A program made the position numbers and the translations under genes. A DNA stretch of 8,834 nucleotides from Planctomycetota bacterium. GTDB lineage: Bacteria; Planctomycetota; PUPC01; JABMSA01. The notes under the pieces are model-generated. The model worked only from the letters and a program-made list of their open reading frames with translations, was not told where the DNA came from and did not search any database. The stretch covers positions 1-8,834 of the forward strand of contig JABMSA010000225.1 of NCBI GenBank assembly GCA_013202185.1, read 5' to 3'. Shown piece after piece: positions 1-6,502 of the stretch. Numbering within the stretch: position 1 is the first letter of the stretch; the number at the start of each line of letters is the position of its first letter.

Positions 1-427
1 ACGTCCACTGCTGGTGGCTTGCCTCGCGCCCGCAGAAGGTGCACACCACGCTGCGCTCCACATCCGAATCGAGGATCGGATAAGCATTCTCAAAAACACG
101 CACCGCCAGCCAACCCATCAACGAGAGATTCTGCTGGTCGCAGTTCTCAAACAACTCCGGTATCTTGCTCGTGCCGCGGATGTTCTCCACGGAAAAGTCC
201 GCCAACTCCCGGTCGTCGCACTCCTCGAGCGCGGCGGCCGCCTTCACGACGGTCGTCAGGGTACTCGCGCCGGGTCGGTGATGCCCGCTCTCGTAGCCGA
301 CGTCCAGGTACACCTCTTCATCATCGATGTACTCGTCGATGAGCAGCGTCTTCAGCAGCGTGGCAACGTCGCCGGCCGCCGGCTTGAAAAACTTGTCCTC
401 GGGAATCAGCGAAAAAACAATTTCCAT
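1..427 (-). CDS. Unrecognised protein, N-terminal 142 residues (runs off the left edge)
   Basis: The minus strand is open from an ATG at 427 to the window edge, giving 142 residues with no stop. The start is supported by a GGAG Shine-Dalgarno in the sequence GGAAAGTGGAGAGCATCG just upstream. The protein begins MEIVFSLIPEDKFF and is acidic, with an Asp/Glu-rich stretch around residues 30-40 (DEYIDDEEVYLD). There is no signal peptide or membrane segment. Near the visible end is a CxxC pair (VVCTFCGRE), which could be half of a zinc knuckle or a redox pair; the partner cysteines would lie outside the window. I do not recognise the family. It is divergent to the dehydrogenase at 656. A possible -10 box (TATACA, 510-505) lies about 80 bases upstream but has no convincing -35. 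The plus-strand frame over the same bases is a shadow. Confidence 0.72.
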   Translation of the reverse strand, partial: MEIVFSLIPEDKFFKPAAGDVATLLKTLLIDEYIDDEEVYLDVGYESGHHRPGASTLTTVVKAAAALEECDDRELADFSVENIRGTSKIPELFENCDQQNLSLMGWLAVRVFENAYPILDSDVERSVVCTFCGREASHQQWT

Positions 428-581
428 CGATGCTCTCCACTTTCCATGTTGCGCACGACGCAGGGAGAGTGCGCAAGTATTCACCGACACGATCAAAACG
501 GCATTGTATAACGACGCCCGGCGCTTTTCCACGGGAAAAATGACGGCGCACACGGTGCAATCGCTCAACGCATATTTCCTA

Positions 582-609
582 TTGTCATCAGAGGCTGTTC
601 TGTTATAAT
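582..609 (+). promoter_or_regulatory. Sigma70-type promoter with extended -10, for the dehydrogenase
   Basis: TTGTCA at 582-587 and TATAAT at 604-609 are separated by 16 bases. A TG at 601-602 gives the extended -10 form TGtTATAAT. The boxes end 46 bases before the ATG at 656, which leaves a short leader holding the ribosome binding site. Confidence 0.75.
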
Positions 610-655
610 TGCAGGTTGAACTCATTGCCGATCGATGGTTGAGGAGAGCGCACAT

Positions 656-1669
656 ATGAAAGCTGCTGTGGTCGACAAGCCCGGTTCCCTGAAGATTGTA
701 GACGTGCCCGACGTGAAGATCGAAGACTGCCAGGCGCTCGTCCGAACGCTCGCCTGTTCGATCTGCAACGGCACCGACAGGAAGATCGTTCATGGAACGA
801 TCCCGTTCTTCGGAGCGGAAGGTTACCCGGGCATTCTCGGTCATGAGAGCGTGGGCAGGGTGGTGAAGATCGGCGCAAAGGTTACCAGCTTCAACGAAGG
901 CGACCTGGTATTCCGCCCGCAGGCCGACGTCGAAGGCTACAACTGCTGCTGGGGCGGATTCGCCGAGTTCGGAACCGTCACCGACCTCAAGGCCATCGAA
1001 GCCTCCGGCGCCGGAACGGCCGCCCCGCCCCATCACACCGGCCAACAGGTGATACCCGGCGAAGCCAACGTGCTCGAGGCCACCGTCTGCATCACTCTCA
1101 AGGAAGTGCTCAGCTACCTCCGCGCACTCGACGTAAAACCGGGCAACAGCCTGCTTGTGCTCGGCTACGGGCCGGTAGGCCTGGCGTGCGCATACATGGC
1201 AAAGATCATCGGCATGCACCCCGTGATAGTGGCCGGCCGGCGCGAAGAAGCCCTCCGAACGGCGCGTTCATTCGGCGCCGACGAAGTCATCAACACCAAC
1301 ACCGAATCCATCGCCGAGAAAACAAGAGCCATCCTCGAGGGCAACGTCGACGTGGTGATCGACGCGATCGGCAAGGCCAGCATCGTCAAAGACGCCATAG
1401 CCGCGCTCCATCCGGAAGGCAAGATCGGCCTGTATGCAGTCGTCGACCGCGGCGACGCGCACCTCAACCACGACGACGACAAGAGAATCGTGTCCGTCGG
1501 CCCCGACGAGGCCAAGGCCCACGACGAAATCATGCGGCTGTGGAGCAGCGGAAAGATTCACCCCGACAGGTTCCTCACCAACGTCCTCCCGCTCGACGAC
1601 ATCATCGCCGGCTTCGCGCTCATCGAGCAGCGCGAGGCGATCAAGGTGGCCATGAATATCGCGGGGTGA
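656..1669 (+). CDS. Zinc-type medium-chain alcohol/polyol dehydrogenase
   Basis: 337 residues of the medium-chain dehydrogenase/reductase superfamily, predicted to oxidise an alcohol or polyol with NAD(P)+ in the cytoplasm. The N-terminal GroES-like catalytic domain carries a zinc site of C37 (in CSICNGTD), H63-E64 (GHE) and probably C145 or E141. The Rossmann domain has GYGPVG at 170-175. The start at 656 is preferred over the in-frame ATG at 635 because GAGGAG at 641-646 is nine bases upstream of it. Oddities: the usual CG(T/S)D motif reads CNGTD, with one residue inserted. The four-cysteine structural zinc lobe expected near residues 85-110 is missing; only an adjacent pair, C97-C98, is there. 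The length is normal for lobe-less members. It appears to be a single-gene transcript with its own promoter, and the substrate cannot be told from sequence. Confidence 0.9.
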   Translation: MKAAVVDKPGSLKIVDVPDVKIEDCQALVRTLACSICNGTDRKIVHGTIPFFGAEGYPGILGHESVGRVVKIGAKVTSFNEGDLVFRPQADVEGYNCCWGGFAEFGTVTDLKAIEASGAGTAAPPHHTGQQVIPGEANVLEATVCITLKEVLSYLRALDVKPGNSLLVLGYGPVGLACAYMAKIIGMHPVIVAGRREEALRTARSFGADEVINTNTESIAEKTRAILEGNVDVVIDAIGKASIVKDAIAALHPEGKIGLYAVVDRGDAHLNHDDDKRIVSVGPDEAKAHDEIMRLWSSGKIHPDRFLTNVLPLDDIIAGFALIEQREAIKVAMNIAG

Positions 1670-1711
1670 GGGCGAGCAGTTGTCGCGCTCTTTGTTCCGC
1701 CAAGAATCTTC

Positions 1712-1739
1712 TTGACTATCTCAAGCCTGAAGGTATACT
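1712..1739 (+). promoter_or_regulatory. Sigma70-type promoter for the 62-residue protein
   Basis: TTGACT at 1712-1717 and TATACT at 1734-1739 with a 16-base spacer, 31 bases before the ATG at 1771. This indicates that the small gene is transcribed independently of the dehydrogenase ending at 1669. Confidence 0.72.
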
Positions 1740-1770
1740 ATGCCGCCTTCCCAGAGGGAAGGAGAGAAAC

Positions 1771-1959
1771 ATGGGTAAGAGAAACTCCGTGCCAGAGAAA
1801 ACGAAAGCAGGTCGGAAGCGTCTGTCAGCCGCAAAAAAGGATTTTGACAAGATCCAGGAAGAGATTGAACCTTTCCTGAGACGGCGAAGATTCAGGGAAT
1901 ACTCCACTGCAGGCGATTGGCAGCAGACATCCACCTTGCACCAAAGACGCGAAACGTAA
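1771..1959 (+). CDS. Small basic protein of unknown function, 62 residues
   Basis: The ATG at 1771 follows an excellent ribosome binding site (GGAAGGAG, 1757-1764, six bases away) and a near-consensus promoter, so this is very likely a real gene. The same frame is open further upstream through the dehydrogenase, but that part is a shadow. The product starts MGKRNSVPEKTKAGRKRL and has a lysine/arginine-rich N-terminal half. A short acidic helix-like stretch follows (DFDKIQEEIEPF, about residues 30-41), then RRRRFREYSTAGDW (42-55) and a polar tail. It has no signal peptide, membrane segment or cysteine. The charge pattern would suit a nucleic-acid- or ribosome-associated protein, but that is inference. 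I do not recognise the family. It converges on the MFS gene ending at 2043. Confidence 0.75.
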   Translation: MGKRNSVPEKTKAGRKRLSAAKKDFDKIQEEIEPFLRRRRFREYSTAGDWQQTSTLHQRRET

Positions 1960-2010
1960 CACCCTGCCCCGTTCGGCTTATTCCCGTTCTCGCAGGTGCT
2001 TGGCATGCAT

Positions 2011-2033
2011 TGTTCCACCGCGACGGCAGAACA
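2011..2033. terminator. Hairpin between convergent genes, possible weak terminator
   Basis: TGTTC (2011-2015) pairs with GAACA (2029-2033), with an inner CCG/CGG pairing. It lies in the 83-base gap between the small basic gene and the MFS gene, both of which end here. No T-run follows on either strand, so intrinsic termination is uncertain. Confidence 0.3.
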
Positions 2034-2042
2034 CGCTTCTGA

Positions 2043-3224
2043 TCATTGTTCGGCACGCCGCCCAAACCCCACAAACAACCCCACGGCGATCGCGGCCACA
2101 ACCCCGCCGTAGATGAACGTTGCCTCGGGGGCGATCGTTCTCAACAGGCCGGCTATCAGGCTCGCAGGCAGGGCCGCAAGACCCGTAACGGTGTGATATG
2201 TGCCCAGGGCCGTGGCGCGGACGTCGGCCGGTGAAAGATCCGAAACGAACGCCCGCTGGTTGCCGTCGATGAGCGCCCTCACCACGCCATACAACGCAAA
2301 CAGCACGATGAACGCCGGCAGCGAATTGAAAAACGCAAAGCCCAGCGACATCAGGGCAAAGAGCGCGTAGCCGGCCGCAAGAACGCGCCGCCGGCCGATG
2401 CTGTCGGACAGCACCCCAAACGGCACGGCGAACACCGCGTAGAAGATGTTGAAAAGAACATAAAGGAGGATCGGCAGCCCGCCGGCGAGCTTCCCCGGGA
2501 AGTGCACCGCGAAGTAATCGCGCGATCTCATAATGAAAAACATGAAGCTGAAATCCGCCAGCGAAAACACGCCCGCAACCAGCACAAAACCGCGCAACCG
2601 CGCGGGCAGGGCCGACAGGCTTATCCGTAGCGAGGAGCTCTGCGGAGCCCTCGGTTTGTCCTTGACAAACTGCAGCGGGACCAGCGAAAACAGCGCGAGG
2701 ATCGAGGCCGCCACAATGATGGACCTGAAGCTGAACTCCCAGACAAAAAACAACAGGAACGCGACAACAGACCCAAGGATCGCACCGGCCGTGTCCATCG
2801 ATCGATGAATGCCGAATCCCTTTCCTCGCGCGTTCGGCATCGATTCCGAGATGATGGCGTCCCTGGCGGCGGTACGGATGCCCTTGCCCATGCGCTCCAG
2901 GCCCGCGAAGATCAGCACGTGCTGCCAGGCCGCCGAAAACGCGAGCAGCAGCTTGAACACCGCAGATGACGCGTAGCCGGCCGTCGCAAAAATCTTCCGC
3001 TTGCCCGACCTGTCCGACCAGTACCCGCACGGCACCTTCAGCAGGCTGGCGATAGCGTCTCTCGCGCCGCCGATCAGCCCGAGCGACACGTCGCCTCCGC
3101 CCAGATCCGCAATGAAAAACGGCAAGATGGGCATGATCATTTCGCTGCTGAAATCGTTGAGAAAACTCACCACGCCCAGGAGGAGTATATTGCGCCCCAT
3201 GCCGCGGGGGACCTTGTCGTTCAT
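2043..3224 (-). CDS. Major facilitator superfamily (MFS) transporter
   Basis: 393 residues, the usual MFS length, with about 12 hydrophobic segments in two halves joined by a basic loop near residues 188-211. Signature sequences: FLNDFSSEMIMPILPFFIAD (residues 21-40) in the first helix; a motif-A loop GYWSDRSGKRK (67-77) after helix 2; ERMGKGIRTAARDAII (110-125) after helix 4; and a second motif-A copy, GVLSDSIGRRRVL (270-282), after helix 8. The GKGIRT-ARDA motif marks a subfamily of predicted drug or metabolite exporters, usually of unassigned substrate. The ATG at 3224 is six bases after the methyltransferase stop, with only a weak ribosome binding site, so translation may be coupled. An alternative start is M9 (ATG at 3200). 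It is probably co-transcribed with the methyltransferase. The 432-residue overlapping frame on the same strand is a shadow. Confidence 0.9.
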   Translation of the reverse strand: MNDKVPRGMGRNILLLGVVSFLNDFSSEMIMPILPFFIADLGGGDVSLGLIGGARDAIASLLKVPCGYWSDRSGKRKIFATAGYASSAVFKLLLAFSAAWQHVLIFAGLERMGKGIRTAARDAIISESMPNARGKGFGIHRSMDTAGAILGSVVAFLLFFVWEFSFRSIIVAASILALFSLVPLQFVKDKPRAPQSSSLRISLSALPARLRGFVLVAGVFSLADFSFMFFIMRSRDYFAVHFPGKLAGGLPILLYVLFNIFYAVFAVPFGVLSDSIGRRRVLAAGYALFALMSLGFAFFNSLPAFIVLFALYGVVRALIDGNQRAFVSDLSPADVRATALGTYHTVTGLAALPASLIAGLLRTIAPEATFIYGGVVAAIAVGLFVGFGRRAEQ

Positions 3225-3230
3225 GGCTGG

Positions 3231-5027
3231 TTATTCCGATCGCTGCATGTGCACGTCGTCCAGATGCTTCTCGCACAGATCGATGATGTATGGGATGGTA
3301 ACCTTTTCGACGGCGATGCCGCGATTGAGCAGCGTGGTAATGGCAAGCGAATGGAGGTACTGCGGCGTGATGGGCGCCTGGGGCTGCTCCGAGATGTGCC
3401 GCCGGATTTCGCCCAGCACAATCTTGTCGATCTCACCGGTGCTCTGCGTTACCGTCCGCGTGGCAACGGCCGCCTTGTGCAGGTTCATCACCACGTCGAA
3501 GCCCGCCGCTTTCGTCTTCTTCGCCTGGTTGTAGGTCTTCTGCACCTTGTCAAACGGCACCGCCTTGACGATATCGAAACCGGCGTCGACCGCCGCCTGC
3601 TGAATGGCCCCCCACACGGCGTCGCTGGTCGAATGAAAAACAACCGACGCCCACCTGCCGGGCTTCAGCACGCGGCGCACCTCCGCAAACGACCGGCGCA
3701 TCAGCCTGCCGTATTCGCCTACGCCCTTGTTCTGCGTGCGCGCCATCACGGCTTCCTGCCGCACAGGCGTGAATGCCTGCAACCACGACTCCCAGAAAAA
3801 ATTCAGCTCGGCATACTGGAGGCTGCCGCCGAATGGAGGATCGGTGAAAACGTAGTCGATCGAGTCGTCGGGCAGGGGCAGGTGGGTGGCGCTGCCGTTG
3901 TGCACGAGGGCCTTGCCGCCTGGTGCGAAGTACACCGACTTCAACGCGCGCAGAAGTTTGCGCAGGCGGCCGTCCATTGTTCGCAGGATGTTGTTTTCGA
4001 CCGTGATCGAGCTGATGTAGAGCGTGCCCGAGATCGAGCTGCCGGCGTTTCCGTTCCACGCGGTGCGGCGCGAATCGCGGCGGGCTATCGATGTGAATAG
4101 AAACTGCAGGCCGGCGCGGGTGCGCCGATCTTTCACCGTGCCGATTTCGTCCCATATCCGTGCCAGCGCCCACAGGTTGCGGCGGGTGTAAACGTCGCTG
4201 ACGCGCTCGATGCAAAAGCAGCCCTTGCGCCACTTGTCGCCCCACACCACCACGTCGTCGGGTGCGTTCATCATTCGGTTCTGCGGGTACCAGCAGGGTA
4301 TCAGCAGCGCGTCGATCTCGCGGGCCTGCGCGAGGTCGGCCTCGTCGGCCGGCATTTTCTTTCCGCCTACCCGCTTGTGCACGGGCCGTGTGCCGATGAG
4401 CTTCAGCTCGGTTTTCTTCCACTGGGCGTTGCACTGCGGGCAGTGAAACGTCATGGCCACGCGGCCGGTGGCCGGGTCGGCGGCGACGTCCCACAGCACG
4501 ATCTCGGCGTCGCAACTGCCGCACTTGTACACGTCGCTCCACACGAGGTAATCCAGCACGGCCGGGCTGCCGTGCGCATCGAGAGTGCCGTAAAGCCACT
4601 GCATCTCGTCGGCCACGCGTTCACGTATTTTCGCCCAGGCCGAACTCACCGATGCCGCATCCAGAGGCGTTGTGTGGTTGAATGCCAGGTGGCACGCCGA
4701 CGGCGCGAGATCGATCAGCACGGCGCTGCATCCGCACGAGACCGCCGCCACGCCGGTCATGCCCGAGCCGCAGAACGGATCGAGGATGACGTCGCCGGGC
4801 CGGGTGTAATGCTCGATGTATTGAACGATCCCGGCGGGCGGCACCTTGGTGTGGTAAGTGTGCGCGAGATAGATGCGGCTGGTCTTGTCGGCCTTGACCG
4901 CGCGGGCAAACGGTTCCCGTTGGTATGTATCGCGGTCGGCGCCGGGCTCACCGCGGCTTTGGCCGACGAGCCTCTCGAGGTCGCTTTTGCTCGCGAGGTA
5001 ATCGAGCCGCGAACATTGCTGCTTCAT
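3231..5027 (-). CDS. Orphan DNA methyltransferase (adenine-N6 or cytosine-N4 type) with central zinc knuckle
   Basis: 598 residues. The start at 5027 is chosen over the longer frame from 5195 because GGAGG sits seven bases upstream of it and the promoter at 5060-5088 lies within the longer version. AdoMet-binding motif I is DPFCGSGMTG (83-92), preceded by the family's AHTYHTKVPP (55-64). Catalytic motif IV is TDPPFGGSLQYAEL (395-408). Between them lies an insert with four cysteines spaced CxxC...CxxC (C169, C172, C196, C199), a likely zinc knuckle and part of the target-recognition region. The motif order FxGxG, recognition region, DPPF resembles alpha-class amino-methyltransferases. The final 140 residues contain a YNQAKKTKAAG segment and then lysine- and arginine-rich sequence. 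There is no restriction endonuclease, helicase or specificity subunit nearby; the only partner is an MFS transporter 6 bases downstream. Methylated base and target sequence cannot be told. Confidence 0.88.
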   Translation of the reverse strand: MKQQCSRLDYLASKSDLERLVGQSRGEPGADRDTYQREPFARAVKADKTSRIYLAHTYHTKVPPAGIVQYIEHYTRPGDVILDPFCGSGMTGVAAVSCGCSAVLIDLAPSACHLAFNHTTPLDAASVSSAWAKIRERVADEMQWLYGTLDAHGSPAVLDYLVWSDVYKCGSCDAEIVLWDVAADPATGRVAMTFHCPQCNAQWKKTELKLIGTRPVHKRVGGKKMPADEADLAQAREIDALLIPCWYPQNRMMNAPDDVVVWGDKWRKGCFCIERVSDVYTRRNLWALARIWDEIGTVKDRRTRAGLQFLFTSIARRDSRRTAWNGNAGSSISGTLYISSITVENNILRTMDGRLRKLLRALKSVYFAPGGKALVHNGSATHLPLPDDSIDYVFTDPPFGGSLQYAELNFFWESWLQAFTPVRQEAVMARTQNKGVGEYGRLMRRSFAEVRRVLKPGRWASVVFHSTSDAVWGAIQQAAVDAGFDIVKAVPFDKVQKTYNQAKKTKAAGFDVVMNLHKAAVATRTVTQSTGEIDKIVLGEIRRHISEQPQAPITPQYLHSLAITTLLNRGIAVEKVTIPYIIDLCEKHLDDVHMQRSE

Positions 5028-5059
5028 AATGCCTCCGTGCATGCAAATTGCAAGACAAG

Positions 5060-5088
5060 ATAATACCACATTGCGGCGCCCATAGCAA
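5060..5088 (-). promoter_or_regulatory. Sigma70-type promoter with extended -10, for the methyltransferase-MFS unit
   Basis: On the minus strand, TTGCTA (5088-5083) and TATTAT (5065-5060) are separated by 17 bases. TG one base before the -10 gives the extended form TGgTATTAT. It lies 33 bases upstream of the ATG at 5027, leaving a short leader with GGAGG. Confidence 0.7.
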
Positions 5089-5196
5089 CAGGGAAACCGA
5101 AAAACGGAATTGCAGCGCGCGCAGATGTTTTGTGGGTGCAGGCGTCTATTTGGCGTCGCCCAAGGTGACACGTCGGGGCCCGAAACCGGCAACAAC

Positions 5197-5218
5197 GATG
5201 TGCCACGTCGGGCACATC
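5197..5218. other. Perfect 8-bp hairpin followed by a T-run
   Basis: GATGTGCC (5197-5204) and GGCACATC (5211-5218) flank a six-base loop. On the plus strand a five-T run starts at 5225, six bases past the stem, a loose terminator-like layout. No plus-strand gene is seen to end here. It lies inside the gene-poor stretch 5066-5460, between the remnant at 5243 and the methyltransferase promoter. Confidence 0.4.
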
Positions 5219-5242
5219 AGTCAATTTTTCCCATGACGCGAG

Positions 5243-5377
5243 CTATGGGTCTATTGTGCCGAATCTTGCTGCCGCCGAGAGGTCCGTGTTTGCCGCCACG
5301 CGCGCAATCGCCGAGCCGTCGCCAACGCCCAGCGTTGAGCCGGGGTCGAAGCCGAACCACCCAGCGGCCGAACAGAT
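5243..5377 (-). pseudogene. Ammonium transporter (Amt) fragment, decayed
   Basis: A minus-strand frame ending at a TAG (5245-5243) reads GWFGFDPGSTLGVGDGSA at 5362-5309 and then a stretch close to ARVAANTDLSAAA. This closely resembles the conserved membrane block of Amt/MEP ammonium channels, typically GWFGFNPGS followed by a short variable turn and a VxTNLAAAAG helix. About 32 residues match; a full Amt has about 400. The frame is strongly GC-rich at third positions, as real genes here are. Substitutions at usual key positions (FNPG to FDPG, NTN to NTD) and loss of both flanks argue for a dead remnant. There is no ribosome binding site or plausible start. The upstream side runs straight into the terminator at 5399. 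Identification rests on pattern memory, so chance resemblance is possible. Confidence 0.5.
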
Positions 5378-5395
5378 ACGCCGTGCACGGGCATG

Positions 5396-5429
5396 AAAAC
5401 GCCCGCGACATGCCGTCTGTCGCGGGCGT
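5396..5429 (-). terminator. Intrinsic terminator of the prepilin-like gene
   Basis: A perfect 12-bp stem: ACGCCCGCGACA at 5399-5410 and its complement at 5418-5429, with a 7-base loop. On the minus strand it is followed directly by TTTT (5399-5396). It begins 31 bases past the TAG of the prepilin-like gene at 5461, so it terminates that gene. Confidence 0.85.
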
Positions 5430-5460
5430 AAGCTGAGTGGTTTGGCTGATGAAGCTTTTT

Positions 5461-6198
5461 CTAGTTGTCGACCATGTCCAGAGGCGGTTCTTCCTGGCCT
5501 ACCAGGCCCTCTGTTCCGGAGCCGACCTTGTTGGGCGCGGGCAGCCACTCTACGTGGCCGTCGACATACAGCACGCAGTAGCCATCCAGGTGGTTTGCGG
5601 TGCCCTGCGTGTCGTCGCTCGCCATGACGGTGTCCGAAGGCAGGCGATCCGTGAGCGGGCGTCCGCTGCCGGGCATTTTCCACATGGCTCTGGATGCGTA
5701 GCTTACGAGGTTCCCGGCGGCTTCTGAAGTTGAGCCCGAACCATCGTCCGCCCCGATGTCTTCATTCTCGGAGAAATAGGTGGCGAAGCCGGGAGGAGTG
5801 TCCTGTTCCTCCGGGTCACCGTAGGCTTTGCCCCTCAGGTTGTCGTCGTCACTGCTCGGGCAAAGGAAAATGCCCGCCTCCGTGATCGTGCTCGACCAGT
5901 AGAGGGCCGCCAGGAACGCGGCGCCGGAAAAGCCCGAGCCTGGCTCAGTAGCCCCCCCGGCCACCACGCCTCCGGCGGCTTCGATCGGATAGGGGTAATA
6001 CTTCATGGCACCATAAGTGTCGAGGTAGGTCATGAGGGCCATGCCAAGCTGCCGCAGATTGCTCTTGCATGCGGTTACCTTGGCCTGCTGACGAGCTCTG
6101 GACAATGCAGGCATGAGAAAGCCTGCCAAAATAGCAATAATTGCGATAACGACAAGAAGCTCGATCAGCGTGAAGGCCCGTCGGTTCTTCATGAACAT
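5461..6198 (-). CDS. Prepilin-like protein: type IV pilin N-terminal helix with H-x9-DG domain
   Basis: 245 residues. The start is taken at 6198: GGAG (6208-6205) is six bases upstream, whereas the ATG at 6204 abuts it and the ATG at 6192 is 12 bases away. The protein opens with a basic leader MFMKNRRA, then FTLIELLVVIAIIAILAGFL (9-28). This is the class III signal of type IV pilins and type II secretion pseudopilins: it is cut by prepilin peptidase before F9, with the conserved Glu at mature position 5 (E13). The -1 residue is Ala rather than the commoner Gly. Near the C-terminus, NHLDGYCVLYVDGHVEW contains H-x9-DG, the signature of a domain found with prepilin processing in PVC-type bacteria. 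The remainder is acidic and Gly/Ser-rich. It is probably exported and surface-anchored; such proteins are numerous per genome and rarely assigned. It has its own promoter and terminator, so it is monocistronic. Confidence 0.9.
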   Translation of the reverse strand: MFMKNRRAFTLIELLVVIAIIAILAGFLMPALSRARQQAKVTACKSNLRQLGMALMTYLDTYGAMKYYPYPIEAAGGVVAGGATEPGSGFSGAAFLAALYWSSTITEAGIFLCPSSDDDNLRGKAYGDPEEQDTPPGFATYFSENEDIGADDGSGSTSEAAGNLVSYASRAMWKMPGSGRPLTDRLPSDTVMASDDTQGTANHLDGYCVLYVDGHVEWLPAPNKVGSGTEGLVGQEEPPLDMVDN

Positions 6199-6243
6199 AA
6201 GCATCTCCTTTCATTCATTTACAGAGGCCCAACCAAACCACAC

Positions 6244-6266
6244 GGGGAGGGTACACTACTCTCCCC
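6244..6266 (-). other. Hairpin at the predicted 5' end of the prepilin-like mRNA
   Basis: On the minus strand, GGGGAG (6266-6261) pairs with CTCCCC (6249-6244). After one A/C mismatch, an inner GTA/TAC stem closes a GTG triloop. The -10 at 6283-6278 predicts a start near 6271, so the transcript would begin almost at this hairpin. That layout can protect an mRNA 5' end; the role is inferred. Confidence 0.55.
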
Positions 6267-6277
6267 TGTCTACTTAA

Positions 6278-6305
6278 AGTATACCCTTTCCAGGGCCAAT
6301 GTCAA
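6278..6305 (-). promoter_or_regulatory. Strong sigma70-type promoter for the prepilin-like gene
   Basis: On the minus strand, TTGACA (6305-6300, perfect consensus) and TATACT (6283-6278) have a 16-base spacer. The predicted leader to the ATG at 6198 is about 70 bases and holds the hairpin and GGAG. Confidence 0.8.
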
Positions 6306-6349
6306 GCTTATTTTGGCCGCTGAGGGGAACTTTTCTTCATCTGATACAT

Positions 6350-6371
6350 CTTGTTACATGCTTGTTACAAA
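6350..6371 (+). repeat. Two tandem direct repeats of CTTGTTACA, period 11
   Basis: CTTGTTACATG (6350-6360) is followed immediately by CTTGTTACAAA (6361-6371), 11 bases apart, about one helical turn. The pair lies in the divergent 304-base gap 6199-6502, on the side of the plus-strand secreted-protein gene. That gene has no clear -35/-10 pair, so an activator-dependent promoter is possible. A 7-bp inverted repeat, AGCGTCT (6387-6393) and AGACGCT (6413-6419), follows. Confidence 0.45.
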
Positions 6372-6502
6372 CATTTTGGCGTGGGGAGCGTCTATATCTG
6401 TAATAGTGTAAGAGACGCTTGAGGCGGCCGGTGTGTCGTCGTGGCCGGCCGGCGGCAATGGTGCACGGCGGAAGTTTGCAGACTTTGAAAGGAGATCGAG
6501 TT

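Noticed and set aside
1978..3276. 432-residue minus-strand frame overlapping the MFS gene
   Set aside because: It is Arg/Gly-rich shadow translation of the MFS gene, whose own frame has clear transmembrane helices and MFS motifs.
3249..5063. Long plus-strand frames (283 and 228 residues) opposite the methyltransferase
   Set aside because: They are antisense to a gene with intact catalytic motifs, have Arg/His-rich composition typical of GC-rich shadows and show no recognisable domain.
5110..5436. 108-residue plus-strand frame in the 5.0-5.4 kb gap
   Set aside because: It has no ribosome binding site, is Arg/Pro-rich and antisense to the Amt-like fragment, and overlaps the terminator.
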